From NCBI RefSeq assembly GCF_000620625.1, contig NZ_JIAW01000013.1:62001-126000 (forward strand): a stretch of 64,000 nucleotides of DNA. Reading direction: 5' to 3'. Below the pieces are notes generated by a model. It did not search any database. It saw only the letters and a program-made list of their open reading frames with translations, and was not told the DNA's origin. Positions within the stretch are counted from its first letter, which is position 1. Each line of letters starts with the position of its first letter. This document shows positions 15,791 through 25,454 of the stretch, piece after piece. The translations under genes were made by a program, and so were the position numbers. The stretch is from Mycobacterium sp. URHB0044. Its GTDB lineage: Bacteria; Actinomycetota; Actinomycetes; Mycobacteriales; Mycobacteriaceae.

Positions 15791-18700
15791 TCAGCTGAAG
15801 GCCTCGTCGAGGATCTCCTGCTGCTCGACGGCGTGCACCTTCGAGCTACCCGACGACGGCGCCGACATGGCGCGCCGCGAGATCCGCTTGATGCCGGTCA
15901 GCTTGTCCGGCAACAGCTCTGGCATCGAGAGCCCGAACGTCGGCCACGCGCCCTGGTTGGCCGGCTCCTCCTGCACCCAGAAGTACTGCTCGGTGTTCGG
16001 GTACTGGTCGAGCGTGGCGCCGAGGCGCCGCTTCGGCAGCGGGTAGAGCTGCTCGACGCGGACGATGGCGATGTCGTCGCGGTTGTCCTTGGCCTTGCGC
16101 GCCACCAGGTCGTAGTAGATCTTGCCGCTGGTCAGCAGGACCCGCTTCACCTTCGAACGGTCGCCGTCGCCCTCGGCGTATGTCGGCTCCTCGAGGATCG
16201 AGCGGAACTTCTGCTCGGTGAAGTCGCGGATGTCGCTGACGGCTTCCTTCTTGCGCAGCATCGACTTCGGCGTGAAGACGATCAGCGGCCGGTGAATCCC
16301 GTCCAGCGCGTGCCTGCGCAGCAGGTGGAAGTAGTTGGCAGGAGTCGACGGCATCGCGACGGTCATGGATCCCTCGGCGCACACCTGCAGGAACCGCTCG
16401 ATGCGACCCGACGTGTGGTCGGGGCCCTGGCCTTCGTGGCCGTGCGGCAGCAGCAGCACGACGTCGGACAGCTGGCCCCACTTGGCCTCACCGGAGCTGA
16501 TGAACTCGTCGATGATGGACTGCGCGCCGTTGACGAAGTCGCCGAACTGCGCCTCCCACAGCACCACCGCGTCGGGGTCGCCGACGGAGTAGCCGTACTC
16601 GAAGCCGACCGCCGCGTACTCCGACAGCGCCGAGTCGTACACCATGAACCGGCCGCCGGTTGGGGTGCCGTCGGTGTTGACGGTCAGCAGCTGCAGCGGC
16701 GTGAACTCCTGGCCGGTCTTGCGGTCGATGATCACCGAGTGGCGCTGCGTGAACGTGCCGCGCCGGGTGTCCTGGCCGGACAACCGGATGGTCTTGCCCT
16801 CGGCGACCAGCGTGCCCAGCGCCAGCAATTCGCCGAACGCCCAGTCCACCTTGCCCTCGTAGGCCATCTCGCGGCGCTTCTCCAGCACCGGCTTGACGCG
16901 CGGGTGCACGGTGAAGCCGTCCGGCACGGCCAGATGGGCGTCGCCGATCCGGGCGAGCAGCGACTTGTCCACCGCGGTGTCCAGCCCTTGCGGCGTGACC
17001 TGATCGGATTCCACCGACTCGCTGGGCTCGATCTCGTGCTTCTCGAGTTCGCGGACCTCGTTGAACACCCGCTCGAGTTGGCCCTGGTAGTCGCGCAGGG
17101 CGTCCTCGGCCTCCTTGATCGAGATGTCGCCGCGGCCGATGAGGGCCTCGGTGTAGGTCTTGCGGACGCCGCGCTTGGTGTCGATGACGTCGTACATGCC
17201 TGGTTGCGTCATCGACGGGTCGTCGCCCTCGTTGTGCCCGCGACGGCGGTAGCACAGCATGTCGATGATGACGTCCTTCTTGAACTGCTGACGGAAGTCG
17301 ACCGCCAACCGCGCCACCCACGCGGCGGCCTCGGGATCGTCGCCGTTGACGTGGAAGATGGGCGCCCCCACCATCTTTGCGACGTCCGTGCAGTACTCGC
17401 TGGAGCGCGAGTCGTGCGGCGACGTGGTGAAGCCGATCTGGTTGTTGACGATGATGTGGATGGTGCCGCCGGTGCGGTAGCCGCGCAGCAGTGCGAGGTT
17501 CAGCGTCTCGGCCACCACGCCTTGGCCGGCGAACGCCGCGTCGCCGTGCAGCATCATCGGCACCACCGAGAAGCCGTCCGGGCCGTCGCCCTTATTCAGC
17601 AGGTCCTGCTTGGCGCGGACCAGGCCCTCGAGCACGGGGTCGACGGCCTCCAGGTGCGACGGGTTGGCCACCAGCGACACGTCGATGTCGTTGTCGCCGA
17701 ACATCTGCAGATAGTTGCCGTTGGCGCCGAGGTGGTACTTGACGTCACCGGAGCCGTGCGCCTGCGACGGGTTCAGGTTGCCCTCGAACTCGCTGAAGAT
17801 CTGCGACGAGGGCTTGCCGACGATGTTGGCCAGAACGTTGAGCCGGCCGCGGTGCGGCATGCCGATCACGACTTCGTCGAGCGCGTGCTCGGCGCTCTGG
17901 TCGAGGACGGCGTCCATCATCGGGATGACACCCTCGGCGCCCTCCAGCGAGAAGCGCTTCTGCCCAACGTATTTGGTCTGCAGGAACGTCTCGAACGCTT
18001 CGGCGGCGTTGAGCTTGCTCAGGATGTACTTCTGCTCGGCGACCGTCGGCTTGTCGTGCTTGACCTCGACGCGTTCCTGGATCCAGCGCTGCTGATCCGG
18101 CTCGAGGATGTGGGTGTACTCCACACCGACGTGGCGGCAGTACGCGTCGCGCAGCACCGAGAGCACGTCGCGCAGCTTCTTGTACTCGGCACCGGCGAAC
18201 CCGTCGACCTTGAACACGCGGTCCAGATCCCACAACGTCAACCCGTGGGTCAGCACGTCGAGATCCGGGTGGCTGCGGAACCGGGTCTTGTCGAGCCGCA
18301 GCGGGTCAATGTCGGCCATCAGGTGACCGCGGTTGCGATAGGCGGCGATCAGCTCGATGACGCGCGCGTTCTTGTCCTCGATGGAGTCGGGGTTGTCCCT
18401 GCGCCAGCGCACCGGCTCGTAGGGGATGCCGAGCTCGCGGAAGATCTCGTCGAAGAAGTCGTCGGACAGCAGCAGCTCGTGCACGGTGCGCAGGAAGTCG
18501 CCGGACTCGGCGCCCTGAATGATGCGGTGGTCGTAGGTCGACGTCAGGGTGATGAGCTTGCCGATGCCCAGCTCGGCGATGCGCTCGTCGCTGGCGCCCT
18601 GGAATTCGGCGGGGTACTCCATCGCGCCGACGCCGATGATGGCGCCCTGGCCGCGCATGAGGCGCGGCACGGAGTGCACGGTGCCGATGGTGCCGGGGTT

Positions 18701-19534
18701 GGTCAGCGAGATCGTGACGCCGGAGAAGTCCTCGGCGGTCAGCTTGCCGTCGCGCGCACGCCGCACGATGTCCTCGTAGGCGGCGATGAACTGGCCGAAG
18801 CGCATGGACTCGCACTTCTTGATGGCCGCGACCACGAGCTGCCGGTTGCCGTCCTTGCCCTGCAGGTCGATGGCGAGGCCCAGGTTCGTGTGGGCCGGGG
18901 TGACCGTGTTCGGCTTGCCGTCGATCTCGCTGAAGTGGCGGTTCATGTTCGGGAACTTGGTGACCGCCCGCACGATCGCGTACCCGATGAGGTGGGTGAA
19001 CGAGATCTTGCCGCCACGGGTGCGCTTGAGGTGGTTGTTGATGACGACGCGATTGTCGATCATCAGCTTGGCCGGGATGGCGCGCACGCTGGTGGCCGTC
19101 GGCACGTCCAGCGATGCGTTCATGTTCTTGACCACGGCGGCCGCAGCGCCGCGCAGCACGGCCGTCTCGTCGCCTTCGGCCGCGGGTGGTCCGGCAGCTG
19201 CCTTGGGCTTCGCAGCTTCGGGCGCCGGCTTGGCGGGCGGTGGGGTCTGCTTGGCGGGCTCGGCTGGGGGTGGCTTTGGTGCAGCGGGTGCTGCTGCGGC
19301 TGGCGTCGGAGTCGGTGCCTTCGCGGCGGGCGGCGGAGCGGGGGCAGGCGTCGGCGGTGTGATGGGCTGTCCGTTGCCGTTCGAAGCCGTTGTGTCCGTG
19401 GTCGGTTCGGGGGAGTAGTCGACGAGAAACTCGTGCCAACTGGGATCCACTGACGACGGATCGTCGCGGAATTTGCGGTACATCTCCTCGACCAGCCACT
19501 CGTTCTGTCCGAATGGTGATGGTGAACTGCTCAC
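15791..19534 (-). CDS. kgd: Kgd, fused multifunctional 2-oxoglutarate metabolism enzyme (E2-like + E1 2-oxoglutarate dehydrogenase)
   Basis: The thiamine-dependent enzyme at the 2-oxoglutarate node of the TCA cycle. It supplies the E1 activity of 2-oxoglutarate dehydrogenase with DlaT and Lpd, and in mycobacteria also shows decarboxylase and carboligase reactions. The 1247 residues start at GTG 19534. The N-terminal helix FGQNEWLVEEMYRKFRDD is followed by a Pro/Ala-rich linker (about 45-110). An E2-like acyltransferase domain follows, with DHRIIQGAESGDF near residue 335. The E1 part has the TPP-binding HGDAAFAGQGVVAE near 655 and IIVNNQIGFTT. In mycobacteria it is inhibited by the FHA protein GarA. 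The linker is slightly longer than in M. tuberculosis. Confidence 0.96.
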   Translation of the reverse strand: MSSSPSPFGQNEWLVEEMYRKFRDDPSSVDPSWHEFLVDYSPEPTTDTTASNGNGQPITPPTPAPAPPPAAKAPTPTPAAAAPAAPKPPPAEPAKQTPPPAKPAPEAAKPKAAAGPPAAEGDETAVLRGAAAAVVKNMNASLDVPTATSVRAIPAKLMIDNRVVINNHLKRTRGGKISFTHLIGYAIVRAVTKFPNMNRHFSEIDGKPNTVTPAHTNLGLAIDLQGKDGNRQLVVAAIKKCESMRFGQFIAAYEDIVRRARDGKLTAEDFSGVTISLTNPGTIGTVHSVPRLMRGQGAIIGVGAMEYPAEFQGASDERIAELGIGKLITLTSTYDHRIIQGAESGDFLRTVHELLLSDDFFDEIFRELGIPYEPVRWRRDNPDSIEDKNARVIELIAAYRNRGHLMADIDPLRLDKTRFRSHPDLDVLTHGLTLWDLDRVFKVDGFAGAEYKKLRDVLSVLRDAYCRHVGVEYTHILEPDQQRWIQERVEVKHDKPTVAEQKYILSKLNAAEAFETFLQTKYVGQKRFSLEGAEGVIPMMDAVLDQSAEHALDEVVIGMPHRGRLNVLANIVGKPSSQIFSEFEGNLNPSQAHGSGDVKYHLGANGNYLQMFGDNDIDVSLVANPSHLEAVDPVLEGLVRAKQDLLNKGDGPDGFSVVPMMLHGDAAFAGQGVVAETLNLALLRGYRTGGTIHIIVNNQIGFTTSPHDSRSSEYCTDVAKMVGAPIFHVNGDDPEAAAWVARLAVDFRQQFKKDVIIDMLCYRRRGHNEGDDPSMTQPGMYDVIDTKRGVRKTYTEALIGRGDISIKEAEDALRDYQGQLERVFNEVRELEKHEIEPSESVESDQVTPQGLDTAVDKSLLARIGDAHLAVPDGFTVHPRVKPVLEKRREMAYEGKVDWAFGELLALGTLVAEGKTIRLSGQDTRRGTFTQRHSVIIDRKTGQEFTPLQLLTVNTDGTPTGGRFMVYDSALSEYAAVGFEYGYSVGDPDAVVLWEAQFGDFVNGAQSIIDEFISSGEAKWGQLSDVVLLLPHGHEGQGPDHTSGRIERFLQVCAEGSMTVAMPSTPANYFHLLRRHALDGIHRPLIVFTPKSMLRKKEAVSDIRDFTEQKFRSILEEPTYAEGDGDRSKVKRVLLTSGKIYYDLVARKAKDNRDDIAIVRVEQLYPLPKRRLGATLDQYPNTEQYFWVQEEPANQGAWPTFGLSMPELLPDKLTGIKRISRRAMSAPSSGSSKVHAVEQQEILDEAFS

Positions 19535-19634
19535 GGCAGCTACTCGCCTCGTTTCCTTCTGCCCCGGCGAGCGTCGTGTTCGCTCGCTGATCTCTTCTAT
19601 GCGGTTACCCGCCCTTGCGCCGAATCAAGGCTAT

Positions 19635-19649
19635 CCCTCGCAACGAGGG
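19635..19649. promoter_or_regulatory. Palindrome in the kgd upstream region
   Basis: CCCTCG-CAA-CGAGGG is a perfect 6-3-6 inverted repeat about 100 nt upstream of the kgd start. On the minus strand it ends next to TAGCCT (19629-19634), a TANNNT box, so it could be an operator near a kgd promoter. It could also be chance in GC-rich DNA. Confidence 0.3.
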
Positions 19650-19680
19650 CAGACCACGGCAACGGGCTTGTGGTCATTGT

Positions 19681-19707
19681 GTTATTGACTACTTGGCGTT
19701 ATTGACT
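19681..19707. repeat. Direct 10-bp repeat upstream of kgd
   Basis: GTTATTGACT occurs twice, at 19681-19690 and 19698-19707, with a 7-nt spacer (17-nt period). It is AT-rich against its surroundings. It lies 150-175 nt upstream of the kgd start and just beyond the end of the Rv1249c-like gene, so it may be a tandem regulatory site or a scar. Confidence 0.55.
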
Positions 19708-19749
19708 CGTGGTATCGGCGACGCTTCGTTGCGGCGCCTACTTCGCCGG

Positions 19750-20502
19750 CTACTGCTTCGGTGGGGGAAGCACGAGCAACGTCGACGGCCAGCGTGGCGG
19801 CGGGTTGCCGAACGCCTGCCGGGCGTTGCCGATGATCTTGCGCCCCATCAGGCGGTTGCCGACGCCGCCGACGACCGCGCCGACGCCGACGGGAAGCATC
19901 TTGCCGAACGCGATCGCGCCGCGCTTGAGCGTGTAGCGCTTGACGAAGTACCTCAGCAGCCGCGAGTTGAGCTGGGACACCGCGGGCAGCGGCAACGACG
20001 CGGCACCGTCGGCCAGCCATGCGCCGCTGGTCCGCCCCGACCCGATGAGATCCGCGAGGGCGTGCTTGCTGTCCTCGCCGACCAGCACCGCGAGGACCAG
20101 CGCGCGCCTGCGCTCACGGTGTTCGGCGGGGATGCCGTGCACCTCGGCGACGGCGAGCACGAAGACGGCCGTCGCCTCGAGGAAGACCACCGTCTCACCG
20201 GCCACTGCGGACAGTGCGACGAGCGTGCCGATCCCGGGGAACGCCGCCGCGGAGCCGACGGCCGCGCCGCTGGCCATCACCGCGGCGAGGTAGTGCTTCT
20301 CGAGCTTGCCGATGATCTCGGCGGGCGTCGCGTCCGGATTCTGCTGACGGAGCCGTTCGACGTAGGCCCGCACCGCCGGCGCCTGCACCCGCGCCCCGCG
20401 TTCGATGATCTGGGACAGCGTCCGCGCCGCGACGCTCGGGTTGTCAGCCGAGTCATTGCCAACCGCTGGAACACGGCTCTTGGCGCTGGAACGAGCGCTC
20501 AT
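19750..20502 (-). CDS. Rv1249c-like conserved membrane protein
   Basis: A 250-residue protein with an N-terminal soluble helical part (SQIIERGARVQAPAVRAYVERL; a short DATPAEIIGKLEKHYLAAV), then hydrophobic segments GAAVGSAAAFPGIGTLVALS and ETVVFLEATAVFVLAVAEVHG, and a Gly-rich hydrophobic stretch near the end (GKMLPVGVGAVVGGVGNRLMG). The family is conserved next to kgd in mycobacteria but, to my knowledge, unassigned. It is on the same strand as kgd, 215 nt upstream. That gap has its own likely kgd promoter elements. Confidence 0.75.
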   Translation of the reverse strand: MSARSSAKSRVPAVGNDSADNPSVAARTLSQIIERGARVQAPAVRAYVERLRQQNPDATPAEIIGKLEKHYLAAVMASGAAVGSAAAFPGIGTLVALSAVAGETVVFLEATAVFVLAVAEVHGIPAEHRERRRALVLAVLVGEDSKHALADLIGSGRTSGAWLADGAASLPLPAVSQLNSRLLRYFVKRYTLKRGAIAFGKMLPVGVGAVVGGVGNRLMGRKIIGNARQAFGNPPPRWPSTLLVLPPPKQ

Positions 20503-20661
20503 CTCTCGGCCTCCCTGTGCGTTTCCGACTGATCATCAAGGCTACTGCGTCGACAACGAACGCCGTGGGGTGCGGTGTGCCCGCGAGTGACGGCGGTCAC
20601 GGTTCGCGATCGTCGGACCATCTCGGGAAGAAAATATTCATACGCGGTGCTAACAATCTTC

Positions 20662-21960
20662 ATGGCACCATCGCCCTTCGTGGACCTCAGGAGCGCCGAA
20701 TCAGTGGCAATCGACAGCCGGTCGGAAGACGGGCCGAGGCCCAGCCGCACCCGGATGATCGTGGTGCTCGGCCTGCTCGTCGCCCTTGGCCCTCTGACCA
20801 TCGACATGTACCTGCCCGCGCTGCCGGGCATCGCGAACGAACTCGGCGTCTCGTCGTCTGTGGCCCAGTTGACGCTGACCGGCACGTTGGCGGGGCTGGC
20901 GTTGGGGCAGCTCATCGTCGGCCCGCTGTCTGATTCACTGGGTCGGCGCCGCCCGCTGATGGCGGGAATCGTGTTGCACATGCTGGCGTCGCTGCTGTGC
21001 CTGATCGCGCCGAACATCGTCGTGCTTGGCGCCGCCCGCACGTTGCAGGGCATGGGCGCGGCCGCCGCGATGGTGGTGGCGATCGCGATCGTGGGTGACC
21101 TGTTCACCGACTCTGCTGCCGCCACCGTGATGTCCCGGTTGATGCTCGTCCTCGGCGTGGCACCCGTGGTGGCACCGTCGCTGGGCGCGGCGGTGTTGTT
21201 GAAGGCGTCGTGGCACTGGGTGTTCGCGGTACTCGTCGTGCTCGCGGGGCTGCTCCTGTTGCTCGCCGTGCTGGCGCTGCCCGAGACGCTGCCGCAGTCC
21301 CACCGCAGGCCGCTGCGGGTGGGCGGAATCTTCGCGACCTACGGCGAACTGCTGCGCGACCTGCGATTCGTCATCCTGGTGTTGGTCGCCGCGCTCGGCA
21401 TGTCGGGCCTGTTCGCCTACATCGCCGGGGCGTCGTTCGTGATGCAGGGTCGCTACGGCCTCGATCAGCAGGCGTTCGCGCTGGTCTTCGGCGCAGGCGC
21501 GGTGGCGCTGATCGGTGCGACGCAGTTCAACGTCGTCCTCCTGCGCCGGTTCACGCCGCAGGTGATCGTGCTGTGGGCGCTGGTCGCCTCGTCGCTGTTC
21601 GGGGTCGTGTTCGTCGGGCTCGCCGTGGCGGGCGTCGGCGGACTTGCCGCGTTCGTGGTCCCGGTGTGGGCGATCCTGGCGGCCATGGGCCTGGTCATCC
21701 CGAATGCGCCCGCGTTGGCGTTGACCCGCCACGCCGACGCCGCCGGTACGTCGGCCGCGCTTCTCGGGGCCGCGCAGTTCGGCCTCGGTGCGGCGGTGGC
21801 GCCGCTGGTCGGCGTGCTCGGCAACGACGAGCTTGCGCTCGCGGTGGTCATGACCACCGGCGTGGTGATCGCCTTGTTCGCTCTGCTGGCCGCGGGCCTG
21901 CGCAAGTCCGATGCCGAGGACGACGCCGTCGCGGCCGGGATGGTCGGCGACCCGGCGTGA
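20662..21960 (+). CDS. Bcr/CflA-type MFS drug exporter
   Basis: A 432-residue, 12-helix major facilitator of the drug:H+ antiporter-1 type. Helix 1 reads ILGLL-like (MIVVLGLLVALGPLTIDMYL), characteristic of Bcr/CflA with the D-MYLPALP segment. The loop 2-3 motif A reads GPLSDSLGRRRPL and motif C lies in VLGVAPVVAPSLGAAV. The start is uncertain: ATG 20662 is preferred, GTG 20704 would also keep all helices, and the frame is open from 20575. Bcr/CflA proteins export chloramphenicol, bicyclomycin or sulfonamides; the substrate here is unknown. A second MFS gene follows 178 nt downstream. Confidence 0.85.
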   Translation: MAPSPFVDLRSAESVAIDSRSEDGPRPSRTRMIVVLGLLVALGPLTIDMYLPALPGIANELGVSSSVAQLTLTGTLAGLALGQLIVGPLSDSLGRRRPLMAGIVLHMLASLLCLIAPNIVVLGAARTLQGMGAAAAMVVAIAIVGDLFTDSAAATVMSRLMLVLGVAPVVAPSLGAAVLLKASWHWVFAVLVVLAGLLLLLAVLALPETLPQSHRRPLRVGGIFATYGELLRDLRFVILVLVAALGMSGLFAYIAGASFVMQGRYGLDQQAFALVFGAGAVALIGATQFNVVLLRRFTPQVIVLWALVASSLFGVVFVGLAVAGVGGLAAFVVPVWAILAAMGLVIPNAPALALTRHADAAGTSAALLGAAQFGLGAAVAPLVGVLGNDELALAVVMTTGVVIALFALLAAGLRKSDAEDDAVAAGMVGDPA

Positions 21961-22138
21961 TGGGCTCGGTGCGCTGAACATCCGACTTGTCGGGATAACG
22001 CCGGGTCCGTAGCGTCGGCTGGACAGCTCCGTTACGCATGCCCGAGTAGATGTTGCAGACAGTGCTTCCCCAGCTGGTGCCCCCACCCGTTCCGCACGCC
22101 GTCACGGCGCCGGGCGGTCACGTGACGGGAGCGGCGGT

Positions 22139-24082
22139 ATGACGCGCCCGAGCGGGCTCGCCGTGGCGCCGGCGTCGACGGACAACCCGTGGCACGCGCT
22201 GTGGGCGCTGCTGGTCGGCTTCTTCATGATCCTGGTCGACGCGACGATCGTCGCGGTGGCCAATCCGTCGATCATGGATCACCTCGGAGCGGACTACGAC
22301 GCCGTCATCTGGGTGACCAGCGCCTACCTGCTCGCGTACGCGGTCCCGCTGCTTCTTGCGGGCCGGCTCGGTGACCGCTTCGGGCCGAAGAACCTCTATC
22401 TGGTCGGGTTGGCGGTGTTCACCGCGGCATCGCTGTGGTGTGGGTTGTCGGGCAGCATCGAGACGCTCATCGCGGCGCGGGTGGTGCAGGGGCTCGGCGC
22501 GGCGCTGCTCACCCCGCAGACCCTTTCGACGATCACGCGGATCTTCCCGCCCGAGCGGCGCGGCGTCGCGCTGAGCGTCTGGGGCGCCACCGCGGGCGTG
22601 GCGACGCTCCTGGGTCCGCTGGCGGGCGGAGTCCTCGTCGACGGGCTGGGTTGGCAGTGGATCTTCATCGTCAACGTGCCGATCGGGGTGATCGGGCTCG
22701 GCCTGGCGTACTACCTGGTGCCCAGCCTGCCGACGAAGATGCACGACTTCGACGTGCTCGGCGTGGTGCTGTCCGGCACCGGGATGTTCCTCGTCGTCTT
22801 CGCGCTGCAGGAGGGCCAGTCGCATCACTGGGCCCTGTGGATCTGGGGCATGATCGCCGCCGGTGTGGTGTTCGTCGCCGGCTTCGTCTACTGGCAGGCG
22901 GTCAACCCGGGCGAGCCGCTCATCCCGCTGAAGATCTTCCGGGACAACGACTTCAGCCTCGCGAACGTGGGCATCGCCGTGATCGGCTTCTCGGTGACGG
23001 CCATGGTGGTTCCCGTGTTCTTCTACGCGCAGGCGGTGTGCGGGCTGTCGCCGACGCGGGCGGCGCTGCTGACCGCGCCGATGCCGATCGCGACGGGCGT
23101 GTTGGCGCGGTTCGTCGGCCAGCTCGTCGATCGTGCGCACCCACGACCGATCGTCGGATTCGGCTTCTCGGCGCTGTCGATCGCGCTGACCTGGTTGTCG
23201 GTCGAGATGACGCCGACGACGCCTATCTGGCGGCTGGTGCTGCCGTTCATCCTCATCGGCGTCGGCATGGCGTTCATCTGGTCACCGCTGGCGGCGACCG
23301 CGACGCGCAACCTGCCCGGTCCGTTGGCCGGTGCCGGCTCGGGGGTCTACAACACCACCCGGCAGGTCGGCAGCGTCCTGGGCAGCGCCAGCATTGCCGC
23401 GTTCATGACGTCGCGGATCAGCGCCGAGATGCCCGGCGGCGGCGCGGCGCCCGCGGCGGCCGAGGGTTCGGTCACCAAGCTGCCCGCGTTCCTGCACGAG
23501 CCGTTCTCGGCCGCGTTGTCGCAGTCGCTGCTGCTGCCGGCGTTCGTCGCGCTGTTCGGCGTCGTCGCTGCGCTCTTCCTGCGCGGATTCGGTGACGTGC
23601 CCGCTCAGCCGGCGGCGGACGAACCCGACCACCTCCCCGACGAACACGACTACTTCCCCGACGACGACGAATACGTCGAGTACACGATCGACTGGGACGA
23701 GCCACATCCGCCGCGTCGTGCTGCCCCATCCCCAGTGGTCGCCGTTCCCCCGCCCGCCGACATGCTGGACGTCGACCTGCTAGACGAAGGCGAAACCGAA
23801 CCGCTGCCCACGCACGTCGAGCCCCCGTTGCCCGCACCCGCCGACAGCTGGCACGCCGGTCCCGTCGAGTCCTGGCACAGCCTGCTCGACGACGAACCCT
23901 TGGATGAGCCCGAACCGACGCCCTATCCCGAGCCGATCGGATTCGCGCACAACGGTTTTCACGTCGAGCACGAGGAACGCTTCCAGCCGCTGCCGCCCGA
24001 GCGAAGCGGCAGGCACTCCCGGAGTGGGGACGACGACGGGGGCACCTACGGCAGGCACTCGACGCGGTTCCGCGACGAATGA
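22139..24082 (+). CDS. DHA2-family (14-helix) MFS exporter with long acidic tail, Rv1250-like
   Basis: A 647-residue EmrB/QacA-type drug:H+ antiporter. The first ~480 residues carry 14 predicted helices with LVDATIVAVANPSIMDHL, motif A GRLGDRFGPKN and motif C around WGATAGVATLLGPLAGGV. The last ~150 residues are a disordered tail rich in Asp, Glu, Pro and His (DEHDYFPDDDEYVEYTIDW; EPTPYPEPIGF), longer than in Rv1250 as I recall it. ATG 22139 is preceded by GGGAGCGG. It converges with the FAD-oxidase gene, one base between stops. Confidence 0.88.
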   Translation: MTRPSGLAVAPASTDNPWHALWALLVGFFMILVDATIVAVANPSIMDHLGADYDAVIWVTSAYLLAYAVPLLLAGRLGDRFGPKNLYLVGLAVFTAASLWCGLSGSIETLIAARVVQGLGAALLTPQTLSTITRIFPPERRGVALSVWGATAGVATLLGPLAGGVLVDGLGWQWIFIVNVPIGVIGLGLAYYLVPSLPTKMHDFDVLGVVLSGTGMFLVVFALQEGQSHHWALWIWGMIAAGVVFVAGFVYWQAVNPGEPLIPLKIFRDNDFSLANVGIAVIGFSVTAMVVPVFFYAQAVCGLSPTRAALLTAPMPIATGVLARFVGQLVDRAHPRPIVGFGFSALSIALTWLSVEMTPTTPIWRLVLPFILIGVGMAFIWSPLAATATRNLPGPLAGAGSGVYNTTRQVGSVLGSASIAAFMTSRISAEMPGGGAAPAAAEGSVTKLPAFLHEPFSAALSQSLLLPAFVALFGVVAALFLRGFGDVPAQPAADEPDHLPDEHDYFPDDDEYVEYTIDWDEPHPPRRAAPSPVVAVPPPADMLDVDLLDEGETEPLPTHVEPPLPAPADSWHAGPVESWHSLLDDEPLDEPEPTPYPEPIGFAHNGFHVEHEERFQPLPPERSGRHSRSGDDDGGTYGRHSTRFRDE

Positions 24083-24083
24083 C

Positions 24084-25454
24084 TCAGCCGAACAGCACCG
24101 CGGGATTGAGGTAGCCGCGCGGGTCGAAGGCCGCCTTCACCGCCCGCATCGCGGCTATGTCGGCGTCGGTGCGCGACATCGACAGGTAGTCGCGCTTGCG
24201 GCTGCCGACACCGTGCTCTGAGCTGACGTTGCCGTGGAAGTCCGCGATCAACGCCATCATCGCCGAGTACAGCTGCTTCTCCCGCTCGCCGTCGAGCGCA
24301 CAGCGCACCAGGTTCAGGTGCAGGTTGCCCTCGCCGACGTGACCGAACAGCACCGGTATGGCGTCCGGCGCGTACTCGGCGACGAGCGTGGTCGACGCGG
24401 CGGCGAACCCTTCGATCATCGACAGCGGCAGGGACACGTCGAACTTCAGCGGCGGCCCGTAGAGCCCGAGCACCTCGGCGACGGACTCGCGCACCTGCCA
24501 AAGGCGTTGTTGCGCATTGACGTCGATGCCGACGGCGGGCTCGCCCGCGAGATCGGCCCGCTCGAGCGCTTCGGCCAGCCGCTCGGTCTGGTCGGTGTCG
24601 CCTGCCAGTTCGATCAGCAGTTGCCAGGCGCCCTCGACCGGTGCGCCGACGCCGAGGTGCTCGGCCGTCAGCGCGCTCGCCCGGGCGTCGATCAGCTCGA
24701 GGGCGGCGATGCCGTCGGCGTCGCGGAACTCGCGGCCGACGGCGATCAGCGCGCCGAGGTCGGCGAACCCGACCACCGCCGTGACGCGGTGCGCGGGGGA
24801 CGGGTGCAGCCGCAGGTCCACTCCGGTGATCACGCCGAGCGTGCCCTCGGCACCGATGAACAGCGACACCAGGTCGTAACCGGTGTTGTCGCGGCGGACC
24901 TCGCTGTGCCTGCGCACCAGCGCACCGTCGGGCAGCACCACGTCGAGTCCGAGCACCTGTTCGCCCATGTTGCCGTAGCGCACGGTGCGCAATCCGCCGG
25001 CGTTGGTGGACGCCATGCCGCCGATCGTCGCCGAGTCCCTGGCGGCGAGGTCGACCCCGAACAGGAGGCCCGCGTCGGCTGCCGCGCGTTGCACCGCGGC
25101 GAGCGTGGCTCCCGCGCCGACGCGGACGCGCCGCTCGACCGTGTCGACTTCGCCGATGTCGGTGAGCCGCTCGGTGGACAGCAGAACGTCGTCGTGTTCG
25201 GGCACCGTCCCCGCGACCAGCGACGTCCGCCCGCCCTGGATCGTCACGCAGACGCCGGCGGCATGGCAGGCGCGCAGGACCTCCGCGACCTCGTCGTCGG
25301 AGCCGGGCCGCACCAGCGCGCCCGCATGGCCGCGGTAGCGGCCGGTGTGGTCGACACTGCGGCCGTCGAGCACGTCCGGATCGGAGCTGACGTGACTTGC
25401 GCCGACGATCGCGGCGAGCCGGTCGGTCAGTGCCGGGGGCAGCGAATCCGTCAT
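24084..25454 (-). CDS. FAD-linked oxidase (GlcD / D-2-hydroxyacid dehydrogenase type)
   Basis: A 456-residue flavoprotein of the PCMH-type FAD family that oxidises D-2-hydroxyacids such as D-lactate, glycolate or 2-hydroxyglutarate. The FAD domain shows IQGGRTSLVAGTVP, LAARDSATIGGMASTNAGG and GAEGTLGVITGVDLRLHP. The C-terminal catalytic domain has FGHVGEGNLHLNLVR and SSEHGVGSRKRDYL, including the metal-binding His pattern. Its ATG overlaps the stop of the upstream nuclease-helicase gene (ATGA), so the two are translated together although no functional link is obvious. The electron acceptor is unknown. Confidence 0.88.
   Translation of the reverse strand: MTDSLPPALTDRLAAIVGASHVSSDPDVLDGRSVDHTGRYRGHAGALVRPGSDDEVAEVLRACHAAGVCVTIQGGRTSLVAGTVPEHDDVLLSTERLTDIGEVDTVERRVRVGAGATLAAVQRAAADAGLLFGVDLAARDSATIGGMASTNAGGLRTVRYGNMGEQVLGLDVVLPDGALVRRHSEVRRDNTGYDLVSLFIGAEGTLGVITGVDLRLHPSPAHRVTAVVGFADLGALIAVGREFRDADGIAALELIDARASALTAEHLGVGAPVEGAWQLLIELAGDTDQTERLAEALERADLAGEPAVGIDVNAQQRLWQVRESVAEVLGLYGPPLKFDVSLPLSMIEGFAAASTTLVAEYAPDAIPVLFGHVGEGNLHLNLVRCALDGEREKQLYSAMMALIADFHGNVSSEHGVGSRKRDYLSMSRTDADIAAMRAVKAAFDPRGYLNPAVLFG

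Noticed and set aside
15599..19453. A 1284-codon open frame on the + strand opposite kgd
   Set aside because: It lies exactly antisense to kgd, which has full domain content. Long antisense frames are expected in GC-rich codon-biased DNA, and the translation has no recognisable domain.
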